DNA of 64,000 nucleotides, taken from Knufia peltigerae (taxonomy: Eukaryota; Ascomycota; Eurotiomycetes; Chaetothyriales; Trichomeriaceae). The translations under genes were made by a program, and so were the position numbers. The stretch covers positions 1 through 64,000 of the forward strand of contig JAPDRN010000011.1 in the NCBI GenBank assembly GCA_030247855.1. Reading direction: 5' to 3'. Below, piece after piece: positions 1 to 10,030 of the stretch (positions are counted from its first letter, which is position 1; each line of letters begins with the position of its first letter). The notes under the pieces were generated by a model. The model was not told the DNA's origin. It worked only from the letters and a program-made list of their open reading frames with translations, and did not search any database.

Positions 1-39
1 GTGCCCGAGGCTGCCATTGTAGGCTTTGTAATATAATGG

Positions 40-1643
40 ATGGAACGAGACGTCTCCTGCCGGAGCAGGCTCGCTAGAATCTCTATAGATTTTATGATGG
101 CTTCCCCGGTCAGCAAAACGGGATTCCAGCCACGACTCATTATTCATCCCTTTCTGGGCACTAGAGCTCGTCCGAGATGTAGATTCCAGTCGTCTACCTC
201 GACCACAACAACGAGAGCTCCTTATTACAATGAACAGGCCTCGACGAACAAAACCTTGGATACAGTGCCTGCTAGGCAGGATGCTCCGTCTGTCCGCGCT
301 CCTCTAGCCCGCTTGTCGACTGCGAGCATTCTCAGGACGCTGTTTCTCGGTGCCGTGTTTAGATCACCTTTGCTGTTCAGGCCCGGCTTTGCCGTTTTTG
401 AAAAGATTGCCAACTCGCCGTCCGTATGGATGAATCCGGATAAAAATCCACTGCTGAGAATGATTGTGTATCCTCTGGTGTACAAGCAGTTTTGCGCGGG
501 CCGGGACCAGGCTGAGATTGCCCACACCTCGGCAGAGGTCAGACGTCTTGGATTTTCCGGGGTTGTTTTGTGCTACGGCAAAGAGGTTCAAGTCCAGGGG
601 GGAACAAATGACGAATTCTTGGGCTACAACAGGAACAAGGTGCCTGCCTTGGACGCCGAAGTCGCCCAGTGGGAGGACGGGAATATCGAAACGTTGAACA
701 TGATCGCAGAAGGCGACTGGCTCGGAATCAAGTAGGTCTTGGCCCAACGGCTTGCTGAGCAGCACAAAAATCACACAGACTCGAATGGCTGACTGACCAT
801 GGTCTGTCTAGATTTACCGGCGCGGGCACCAACATCACCAAGGCACTGATGGATGGTGACGCCGCACCCGAGAGATTTGTCAAGGCTATGGATCGGATCT
901 GTGAAACGGCCATGTCGAAGGGATGCCGCATCTGGATTGATGCCGAGCAACAGGTTTTGCAACCAGCCATTGATCGATGGACTTTTGATCTAATGCGCCG
1001 ATACAACAAGCCGCTGGGCCGACAGGCGCTGGTTTACAACACGATTCAAGCCTACTTGAAGTCGGCGCGAGACAAGGTCCAACACCAACTCGAGCTTGCT
1101 CAGAGAGAAGGCTGGCGGCCCGCCATTAAGCTTGTCCGAGGTGCGTACATCGCAAACGACGTCCGCAGCAAGATTCACGATACAAAGGAGGACACAGACG
1201 CATCCTACAATGGCATCGTGGAAGACCTCCTTCAGGGGAGATTCCCAGCGCAGGCCAATCAGCAGCCTGAAGAAATCGACCTCTTGCTTGCCGGACACAA
1301 CACGCGGACCATCCGAGCAGCAGCTCGGCTCGCGACAGATCTGGCTGCGCATCGGAAGCTGCAAGTCAGGCCCGAGTTTGCCCAGCTGCAGGGCATGGCC
1401 GACGACATCGGATGCGAAATTGTCCAGATGGCGGATCAAGTCAAGGTCCACGACAGAGCATCAGCATCGTCATTCGTGCCCAAAGTCTACAAGTGTCTCA
1501 CCAGGGGCAGTATTCAGGAGTGCATGCAGTACTTGACGCGCCGACTGGTCGAGAACCGTGGTGCTGGAGACCGCATGAAATTGAGCGCGGCCGAGTACCG
1601 GCACGAACTCCTCCGCCGCTGGGGGCTCAGTTGGAACAGATAA
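40..1643 (+). CDS. PUT1: Proline dehydrogenase (proline oxidase), mitochondrial
   Basis: This FAD-dependent enzyme oxidises L-proline to pyrroline-5-carboxylate in the mitochondrion, the first step of proline catabolism. I predict two exons, 40-731 and 812-1643, joined by an 80-nt intron (GTAGGT donor, CTGAC-type branch site, AG at 810-811), giving about 507 aa. The junction restores the frame at residues KFTGAGTN. The C-terminal half carries family hallmarks: WIDAEQQ, then LVRGAYI near the barrel centre, and a final YRHELLRRWGL segment. The first 60 or so residues are basic and Ser/Arg-rich, as expected of a mitochondrial presequence. A stop at 34-36 bounds the frame upstream, so the start is the ATG at 40, or possibly the one at 94. 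A Zn2Cys6 regulator follows 365 bp downstream on the same strand. Function is confident from the family; the exact start is not. Confidence 0.93.
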
Positions 1644-2008
1644 TAGTCCATCTAAGATCCGGATATGATTGTTATGGTCTGGTAGTTAGTTATCCGTATA
1701 TTCGTCACAGTATCTGTAATAGTTTCAGTGACGGCAAGGGTAACGTTGAACGAATAACACAGAAGTGGATGATCAGCAGTGCCTTTGCTTACTCTTTCGG
1801 GGACTGCCTCGTATAGCGCCCCATCTCCGTGCTGGTTCAGCAGCGCGGATGAAGTGCCGCCCTGTGAGTTCGCATCCGGTTCGTGTTTCCGAGGCTTTAC
1901 CCCCCTCTTTTTACGCAAGCCAGCTTTTGGACTCTTATAGGCATTTTGCTGCTTCCGACAACCTGGGAAGCATTCCGAGATTGCTGCCACTGCCCTTTTT
2001 CGCTCGCC
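1644..2008. other. Intergenic, PRODH 3' side and regulator promoter
   Basis: This 365-bp gap holds the terminator region of proline dehydrogenase and the promoter and leader of the downstream regulator. I see no gene or repeat in it. Confidence 0.5.
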
Positions 2009-4879
2009 ATGGACATAGAAGCAGCAGATTCGACGACGTGGCACCACTCCTCCCCCCGAAAGCGGGCTCCTAAAGCGTAAGGATCCTATCTTCCTCACAG
2101 CGCCCCCTCTGGGTTCTTCTGCTGACATATGCATGCCGCTACCAAAAGCTGCCGGCGGTGCCGCCATCAAAAGATCAGGTGCACAGGATTGCATCCATGC
2201 GAGCCATGTGCCAAGAGGCAATTATCTTGCCATTTCGATGACCATGCGCAAAAGATTCTCGTCACTCGAGGGTAGGAGTTCCTAGAAATCCACAAGGGGA
2301 GAGCCCCGAGGCTCACAAATAGCGCAGCTACATCCGCGATCTGGAGAGAAGAGTCGCCTCACTTCAACGCCAGAGCGAACCGTCATCCAGCAGAGATCCT
2401 CCCACCGCGTCTGATGAGCATCCAAGCCTCAATGTGACTACTCTAGAGCTCGGTACGCGAAGCGGCCGCAAGTTTCCTTTTTCACCTTTTCAAATACTAA
2501 CCCTTCCCTAGAAGCCGCCGACAGAGTCGACCACCACGAGAACAACAACGCCGACAGCAATCGAAATGGTGGTACCCACCAGCTACCAGGCGTGTCATCA
2601 CGTCTGCTGCCACCTGGATCCCGCAACTCGGAGGATTCTGGTGGCTCGATACCAAGTTCCCCGGGGCTCCAAAACCCCCTCGCGTTGGGCTTTCCCAGCT
2701 ACTTTCCGGATACCAGTGGCAGACCGAGTAAGTGACGTTCCAGGCGTTTCGCCATGCTGTGTTTCCGTTCACTCACTTGAGCCGTGTCTTAGTATATCTG
2801 GGGACATCGTCCAACTGGTCTTTTGGCCGGAAGGTCCTGGCCATGGCTCATGAGAAGGTCTTGGGAGCACCACTGCCCCCGGAGAATTTGTTGTTCGAAG
2901 GCAAATCGTACGATCTGGAATGGGACGGCGAGAGAAGGCCGGCGAGGAATTCATCATCCCAAGCCGCCGAGGTCTCTCCAGCCCTTCCTTCGGCCGACTT
3001 TGCCACGTTCCTGATCAATGCGGTCAAGTTTCACTGTGGCCAAGTCTTTTACCTCTTCGAAGACGAAAGATTTACGCAACAGTTTTCGCAGTTCCAAAGG
3101 GACCCGACAAAAACAATGGAGGCGTCCAGGCTCTGGTACATTCATTACCTGCTCGTTCTGGCCTTTGGCAAGGCATTCGTGGCACCGCCCACCAACGGCA
3201 GGTCGCGCAAGCCGCCCGGCGCCGAGCTCTTTGTCCACGCCATGACCCTGATGCCCGAGTTTTCGTTCTACGACGCCGACCCCATCGAGGAGATACAAGT
3301 CTTGTGCTGTGCCGCGCTGTACCTTCAATGCCTCGACTTTCGCGGCGCAGCCTACTGCATGGTGAGATGATGTTCCGTTCCTCCCGCCCCGCCGCCCTCA
3401 ATGTTTCCACTACGAGACCACTCGTGGACTCCTTTGATGCGCTAACATAATCTCTCTCTCCCTCCTATAAGATCGGCCGAGCCCTGCGCAAAGCACTGGA
3501 ACACGGTATGCACACAAAAATCCACGGCCGGACAAAAATCGACGGTGGGCTGGTCCAGCGCCGCCGCAAGGTGTGGTGGACGGTCTACGTGCTCGATCGC
3601 CAAATGTCGGCCCTCATGGGGGTCCCCTTGGGAGTCGCGGACGAGGCAATCAGTGCCGAACTACCTACTTTTGTCGACCAACCGCAAAAGTCGACGGCCA
3701 TGGACATCCAAATCCAACTCTCGCGCGTCTTGGCCCTTGCTCTCAATAGTGCGTTCTGACAACATCATGCCTGTATCCTTCGCGAGCGACACGAGACTGA
3801 CCTGACTCCGAACAGCGGTGTACGGGCCCGCGTTGGGCATCAATAAACGATTCGTGGAAAACACAAGAGAGGCTCTGAAAGCGCTGGCAAAGACTACGGA
3901 CCAGTTGAATTCCTCCTTTGGCATCTTCGAGAATGGTGCCATTACAACCATATCCAGGATTTCAGGCTACTTGCACCTGCTGTATCATCAAGTAAGGCTC
4001 ACAGATGCCACCCCGAGTAACCCAAAATGCCTCGGTATTGCTGCTGACAGGGTTTTTTGTCCAGTGTGTGGTCCTCATCACACGACCTTTGCTCTACAGC
4101 TTTCTCCGGTCTCGGCTAGGCCAATCCATCCATCAGAGTTTGATCGCAACACTGCAGTCGAGTAGCGTCCGCTCGCTATTGCAGATGTGCGTCGAGTCTG
4201 CTCAACAGATTCTGACCATTCTCTTGGCTTTGCAAAGTCATAGCCTCCTAGGTGAGTTTTTGCTTTGGTTCTGTCATTTACAAGAACCGCTTCTGCTTCG
4301 GCAACCCCGACGGGTCAACTGATCGTGTACTTTGCTGTTTTCACAGAAAGCTTTCTTCCGTTCGATCTTGACGCCACCTTCACGTCAGGGATCTCACTTT
4401 TGATCGCGGCCACCGTCGACCCATCTTTGGTCGATCATAGTCACCCACAGTGGCTGCAGCGGACTCACGCAGTACTCGACGAGATGGTATCTCGGGGAAA
4501 CAGGGTCGCCGGAATGATCAAATTGGAACTTTCACAGCTTCAAGACATCCTCGGCCGCCTTCCCCCGCTGGACAAGGATGGTAGGAATCTTAGAAGAGAT
4601 CCTCGAGCAACAACCGGTCGTCAGGGCGATCATCCGATGCAGGATGCCAACCGCGTGATGACGGCCAATGTGGGAGCCACGCAGTCCTCCCGACAGATTC
4701 CCGCCGACGCCACCTCCTCCCCTCCATGTATGATGAACCCCCCGGCGGAGAGCAGCGTGAGCGACGAGTTTGTGACCGAGTACATTAACTGGCAAGAAGG
4801 GTTTCCGGCAGAACAACTCATCAACTTTGCCGAATCAATGGATCTCAGTGCGCTGGATTGGCTTTCAGCGGAGACATAA
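2009..4879 (+). CDS. Zn2Cys6 transcription factor, possible proline-pathway regulator
   Basis: This is a fungal binuclear zinc-cluster regulator. I predict nine exons: 2009-2076, 2149-2271, 2328-2452, 2512-2727, 2793-3361, 3472-3748, 3816-3991, 4065-4251 and 4347-4879. All junctions keep frame, giving about 757 aa. Six cysteines at residues 24, 27, 34, 40, 43 and 50 form the zinc cluster, followed by a linker with KILVTRGYI and a short coiled region (DLERRVASL). The middle domain has the typical SNWSFGRKVL entry and RRRKVWWTVYVLDRQ, the fungal-specific regulatory domain. Its position directly after proline dehydrogenase resembles the PrnA arrangement of Aspergillus, and the linker after the cluster resembles that of yeast Put3. 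Both points are suggestive only, because many fungal regulators share that linker. Being a zinc-cluster regulator is near certain; proline control is inference. Confidence 0.88.
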
Positions 4880-5651
4880 GACTCTGAAAGTCAAGATCCA
4901 CCTGCAAAAGGCATCCAGAAATAAAATCCACCTGGATTTTCGGCAATTATGGAAACTCATCTTGGGACAGGGGCGTACCAAGAGTCTGCAGCAAAAACAT
5001 CAGACTGTTGCTGCGAGGGTGATGCCGCTCTGTGCTTGCACGCGAATTAGTCGCGAGCGATCACCCATCGAAACTACCCAGGTACCAAAGTATGGAAGAA
5101 TCTCGGTGCAGGCAATGCGCCTCGAAAAGCTTTCCGAAAGGCTTTGCTATATTGGCCTCAGCGAAGAAGTCAAGAGCGACATGGAATGGATCACCAGTGA
5201 GAGATGGTTTCGGGGAGACTTTTTCAAAGGCTCTGGTCCTTTTCTTCTCCCCTACCCCAAATCCAAATCTGTCCTCGGTCGGATCTTGCTTCTCTGGCCT
5301 CTGTTCAGAATTTAGAATCCGAATTCATTTGATCATGAAATTGACATACTCGGCACCATCACCTGAATCAAGCTGCATTGTCGGAAGTTCTGTCATACGA
5401 ATTGTATTATCAACGCCGCCAACATCTCAGTCCAAAACCAACAAAGCCTTCCGGCTGTCCGGCAACGAACCTCCCACCTAGTTCAATCCTGGAAAGTGAA
5501 CAACCCAGACACTTATGACAGTTCTCATACGATCTGCACCCATGGAACTATCTATGATGTCGACGATATTATGATCACGGTCCTCAGTTCATGGCGAGTC
5601 AAACATGCCAGATGGCACAGACCGGCTACGTTTCATTGTGACAACGCCACG
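4880..5651. other. Intergenic between convergent genes
   Basis: The stretch separates the 3' ends of the Zn2Cys6 gene and the RelA/SpoT gene. An AATAAA hexamer at 4920-4925, 41 bp after the stop at 4879, could serve as the polyadenylation signal. Open frames here show no recognisable motif and I call no gene. Confidence 0.5.
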
Positions 5652-7913
5652 TCAGGAGTTTACATATTGTCTCTTGTACTGTCTGGTGATCCATTCCAGA
5701 GGGTTTGGATTCCGAGCGTTCTGAGGTTCCCACTGTGCTAGCACCGATAGATACTTCTTGATATGACTTTGCGCCACCCAGTAGAGACCCATTTCAGGAT
5801 CTGGACGGTGTTCCTTCTTGAATCTGGGCGACGGCCCTGTCGATGTCACAGCAAGCTCATAGACCCACGACATTGATCTCCACCGACTGGGTCTGTACCA
5901 CTCCCGGAAGGGTAACCTATTCCAGTCCGTGTTCGTTTGAGGTTCTGGCGTGTTTCTGTTCAAAGCTTTATAATAATATCTTTCCTGGTCTGGAAGCGCA
6001 ATGCTGCCAAGGTCACGTCCAAGAGAGATGTCGCCCTGGGTCTGCGCATTACCAAAGTTCAGAAAGCTGAAGTCGATTGCAGTCGACCAGTCACGGCAGA
6101 TGTCATTTGTATCTTGCACATCCGTCCTCGGCGTTGTTGGTCCCCACAAGGTAACACCAGGTCGCGACTGGACAAAAAGTGAAAGTTTGGCCAATCTCAA
6201 CGCTATTTCGTGATCGTCGCCACACTGTCGGTTCAACATGTCATTGCAGAATTCTTCCAGTCTGTGGCGCTCGTTCATGTTGAGTAAAGAGAAACATGTT
6301 TTACCAATTAGAATGCGATTGATCTGGCTAATTCTGCTCACGTTGGAATATGCTCGGAAAGTTCTTGCGGCTGATACTTACAGAGCGGCTTTTTGTCCAC
6401 TGGACTCGGTGAATTGTGGACTTAGCTGTCCGCATATCGGGCCTAGGAAGCGGCTGTTCAGTTGGCCGGTCGTGAGTTGAATTATTGTGGACTTACACGT
6501 CTCTTCCCGAGACCCAAAGACTTCTGGCTCTCCAATTACCATCCAAATACTATACCAGCTGCTCACCAACAAGAGCTTATATAGAAGGTAGATTTCTTGG
6601 TCGTCGGTAGCTTTTGAAGCCCCTACCAGGCCGAAGTGCCGGAGCTTGTCATCCACATTATTCGTGAGTGAGTTGCGCAAAAGTGTTTTGAGTAGGTGAA
6701 AATCATCGATTTCGTCCGAGTCGCGTTCGCTGTAAACGGTCTGCCACCACCGACTTTTTTTCTCCTTTTCAGGGAGAAGGCTCTTGACCAACTGTCTCGT
6801 GTTGAATGGCTGACCAGCCAAGTTTTTCCTTATGGAACTGGCTGTGAGCAAGGGGCTGTCTATCAAATTGACCATGATATCCACATAACTGTGGTCTTCC
6901 GACCTCTTGTGGGCGTCATTGTCATCGAAGTAGTAGTTCAGAATCCAGGACTTCAATGCGGTCCTGCTTAACTTTCCATGCTCATGATCCCGTAGATTAC
7001 GGGATGACTGCTGCAACTCCTGCAGGAGGGTCTCATTTGTGATGGACAGACCGTTGATAGCATCTACCATCCGATCCATGGTGGTGTCTTGAGGCAGCTG
7101 GAACGGATTCTTGTAGACCATGTCGTGTTCCACTTCAGACCAGGCGTGCATCACGACTGTGGATATCTGAACCTCCACCCTGGTTTGCCATGGATACAAC
7201 TTGGGAAACATTGTCTCGTCCTTTTTTTCCACGTGGAAGTGCACAGCTCTGTAACCCGAGTGCTTCCATTCTCTGACAATGGCCTCAACGCTGCTCTTCT
7301 GGGTGAATGTCCCCTTTGTATACTTTTCAAACTGGGCGACCGCGACTCCTCCCGTAGCCGGGGTCGTTCGGTCGGGTTTCTCGGGCTTTTCGTAGTCCCT
7401 TTTGGAGTGTACCACGATAGGTTTATCGAGGATGCGAAATAGTTGCTCGAATTTCCTGGCGATGATAGGGACATCATCGGGGAAGTAGGCTAGGACTCGT
7501 ACTGCTGCTAGATCCCATATGCGTTCGCTCTTGAGTAAAAGGTCTGCGCTCGTGAATGGTGACTTTGTCGTCTGTGCTCGAAGTTTGTCACCGACAGATT
7601 TCGCGTCTTTCCCTCGGCAGGACAGCTGATATTTGATCTCGTAGCCTTGGTCGTCTACCGGTGGCGACTTCTTAAATTCATCTGCTACTGTTTGAGCAAT
7701 ATGATAGAACTTAGATCTGTAATCCTCCTCTGTATACACTTTCACAAATGCAGAGACGAAATCCATATTCCGCAACACGGATCTTGCAGGTCTTGCAGGT
7801 CTTGCAGGTCTTGCAGCGTTCGAAGTTGCCATAATTTCTGTGGGCAGTAATGCTGGAGCTTCAGGAGTATCAAAGCCAGCAGCATCAGGCTCAACAGAAC
7901 ACATTGCTAGCAT
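5652..7913 (-). CDS. RelA/SpoT-domain nucleotide pyrophosphotransferase-like protein
   Basis: The protein carries a RelA/SpoT synthetase-type domain, the nucleotidyltransferase fold that in bacteria transfers pyrophosphate from ATP to GDP/GTP to make (p)ppGpp. Exon 1 is 7913-6382 and exon 2 is 6333-5652, with a 48-nt intron, giving about 737 aa. Visible motifs are SCRGKDAKS (98-106, like the ATP-binding R-x-K...S segment), IWDLAAVRVLAYF (132-144, with the metal-binding Asp at 134), GYRAVHFHV (220-228), EVQIS (247-251) and HAWSEVEHD (256-264). No HD hydrolase domain and no TGS/ACT regulatory region are visible, so it resembles synthetase-only enzymes fused to a long C-terminal region (about 270-737) that I do not recognise. 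Bacterial enzymes often read QIRT where this has QIST. Residues 35-43 are an Ala-Arg-Pro repeat encoded by a 9-bp tandem repeat. Fold assignment is firm; activity is untested, and fungal members are little characterised. Confidence 0.85.
7783..7816. repeat. 9-bp tandem repeat in the RelA/SpoT coding start
   Basis: About 3.8 perfect copies of CTTGCAGGT lie here. On the coding (minus) strand they encode the ARP repeat near the N-terminus. Slippage would add or remove three residues without breaking the frame. Confidence 0.9.
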
Positions 7914-8501
7914 GGTTATGCGAGGTATAATGTGGATTTTATCTCAATCGATGGATTAGGCTGAGGCCGCCTGACCAGCGCCCTACGGGGTCGAGGAAAG
8001 AAGCATCTAGGTAGGATCGACCCACACCTTCCAACTTTAGCTCAGCCTTGGAGAGAAAGCAACTGGGCGCGCATACAAGGGTCTTCAGCTCCAAACTTCT
8101 GATCCGTCAATACCACTACATGGGCAGCCCCAAGCCGTTCCACGCCCTTTCCGGCACTTGGAACTGTGCAGAGCCTTTTCATCTCTCACAATCCCCTTCC
8201 GTGACAAGGCTTATCCGGTCTTTGACAGCTTCACTAAGGTGGCTCCTCTAGGCTCCACGTGAGGGTAGTCCAGAAGAACTTCGGCAGGAAAATTACGGCC
8301 CTACCCGTACATTAAGTGGAGGGAGAGGGCGGAGCGTTTGATTACCCGAAAGTTAGTGAGTACTGAGAACATCTTTGTAGAGAGTATTGTCGACTCATTC
8401 ATCGCTTGACTGCCACTGACAAAGTGTGAACCTCTCGCGATAAAGTACAACGCTCGCTCTCTTCACTCTTTGGCCCCACCCTCCTGCGGCTGCTGCGAGA
8501 G
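7914..8501. other. Intergenic upstream of the RelA/SpoT gene
   Basis: Promoter and leader of the RelA/SpoT gene plus the 3' flank of the first NUDIX gene (both on minus). I see no gene, RNA or repeat. Confidence 0.45.
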
Positions 8502-9119
8502 TCAGATACTTGCAGACGTTGCCTTTCCTCTTCTCACTCGGAACGCCTCCAGTATAAGCGAGACGAGTCCTTGGTTGGTGACTGAATGGTTGCCGTCCCC
8601 AATCTTCTGGTCTCTGATCTCGTCCTCGGTGGCCCATGCAAAATTTTGGTGCTCTGTGGGATCCAAGGCTATGTTTTCGCAGCTTTCGACGTCCACGATG
8701 AAGGAAAAACGACACCAGATCTTCGTCCCCGTCGAGTTCGGATAAACCTGCCCTGGTTCTCGACCTGGGCCTTCTGTGACGACGTGGGTGAAGTGTCTGG
8801 CTCTCAGCCCGGTCTCCTCCCATAATTCTCGAGCGGCACCGTGGAAGAAGGTGGAATCCTCGTCATCGTTCACCGCGCCACCCGGTAATTCCCACCTGTT
8901 GGGCATGGAGTCGGAGCTCGCGCGCTGGATGACAAGGACCTCGCCGCTGCCGTTGAAGACAATGTTGCCGCTCGCCAGGCCACTGTAGGAGGATTTCTTC
9001 CCGTGCCTGAGGAGCCATTCATTCGCCGGCATGTTCCATGCAGAAAGAGATTCATCAACCTTGAATTCAAAGGGGGGAAGTTGCCTGGCTCCTTCCTGGT
9101 TTGAGTTTCGTTGTGACAT
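8502..9119 (-). CDS. NUDIX hydrolase (paralogue 1)
   Basis: An intronless gene of about 205 aa. NUDIX enzymes cleave nucleoside diphosphates linked to another moiety. The fold is shown by VLVIQRA, then WELPGG and AARELWEETGL, the core of the Nudix box. The box is not perfectly canonical: the first metal-ligand Glu is not at the usual spacing from ARELWEE. The loop is one residue longer than in the second NUDIX protein of this window, and a Ser lies where Glu is expected. The start was chosen at 9119 (MSQRN) because the second protein begins at the same alignment point; in-frame upstream Met codons exist. It is divergent from the HET gene and lies on the same strand as the RelA/SpoT gene. The substrate cannot be told from sequence. 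Confidence 0.87.
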   Translation of the reverse strand: MSQRNSNQEGARQLPPFEFKVDESLSAWNMPANEWLLRHGKKSSYSGLASGNIVFNGSGEVLVIQRASSDSMPNRWELPGGAVNDDEDSTFFHGAARELWEETGLRARHFTHVVTEGPGREPGQVYPNSTGTKIWCRFSFIVDVESCENIALDPTEHQNFAWATEDEIRDQKIGDGNHSVTNQGLVSLILEAFRVRRGKATSASI

Positions 9120-10030
9120 TGTTGCCAGAGGCTGAAATTGAATGACCATGTGTGTGAGAGAGAAAACTGATGTGCCTATCAAAATGAAGGGCCGCGAGGG
9201 AGACGGACTTTGGCCAGGCTGAAGCAAGGCAACGCGGGGGGTAATCAGCTGAGACTCATTTCAATCCGGACTTGGATCAATAAAATGCACCCGGTGACGT
9301 GTTAACCTCAGCTGTCCAGTCACAAGCCGACCTGTGGACACACGGCGCACAAACATGCTGCCACCAACACGGTCACCTTTAGTGAGAAGGCTTTGACATG
9401 GGCCGGCTGAGCTAAACCCTACGGGCTTGAGACATGGACTGGGCTGGGCTCGAGGTGTGGGTTGAACTCTACCTATACAGGGACCAAAACCAGCCCATGT
9501 CAAGCCTTACCAGTAAGGCTGAGAAGATATCCTCCGCAAAAATGAACAGCCTCTGATTACCTGCTCGTAACCGAGGAGGATAGCATAACAATTGAGTTAT
9601 AGAGAAGAGCATCCGCTCTTTCAACCGTATCTAGTGAGACAATGCCTTTGTATAGTCTATGGTTCACAGTGATCCATGTGCGCGCACGTAAAGCTCCGAG
9701 ACAGGACCTGGCAAAACAGAAGGGCGCGAGGAGATTTGGGCAGGCAGCCTCCCGGGAAAGCCATTGGTTGCGAGACAGTATGGCTTGCGAAGTGGCTGAT
9801 AGCGAGGCGAACGATCACGTCCGCTCCTTTGCACGAAAGACGCCTCATCAGTCGTATGGTGGTGGGGGGGCGGCTATATCTACCTTGCAATGCCCTGTGT
9901 CGTGCAAGACACTGATCTCTCAGCCTCAGACCGTCTTTCTCAGGTGGATCTTCCCCCAAAATAGTCCCATAGATGAAAGCATTTGTTGCAAACAAAACCC
10001 CCTCTTCTCCATCTTGAGAGGACTTCGAAC
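9120..10030. other. Divergent promoter region, NUDIX 1 / HET gene
   Basis: A 911-bp divergent intergenic region. It holds the inverted repeat at 9387-9520 described separately. Otherwise I see no gene. Confidence 0.45.
9387..9520. repeat. Foldback inverted repeat, possibly a MITE remnant
   Basis: AAGGCTTTGACATGGGC at 9387-9403 is matched in inverted orientation by GCCCATGTCAAGCCTT at 9493-9508, one base shorter. The right end adds a small palindrome (AGCCTTA...TAAGGCT, 9503-9520), and the left end has a weaker one (CCTT...AAGG). The roughly 130-bp foldback unit is non-coding. No clear target-site duplication was seen, so mobile-element origin is only a guess. Confidence 0.45.

Noticed and set aside
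4827..5481. Two plus-strand frames after the first Zn2Cys6 gene
   Set aside because: They begin inside or just after the terminal exon in another frame, show no motif and lie in the convergent 3' flank.
6490..6510. GTAAGT-like donor on the minus strand inside exon 1 of the RelA/SpoT gene
   Set aside because: The exon remains open and protein-like beyond it, and a second donor at 6380-6381 joins the next exon in frame.
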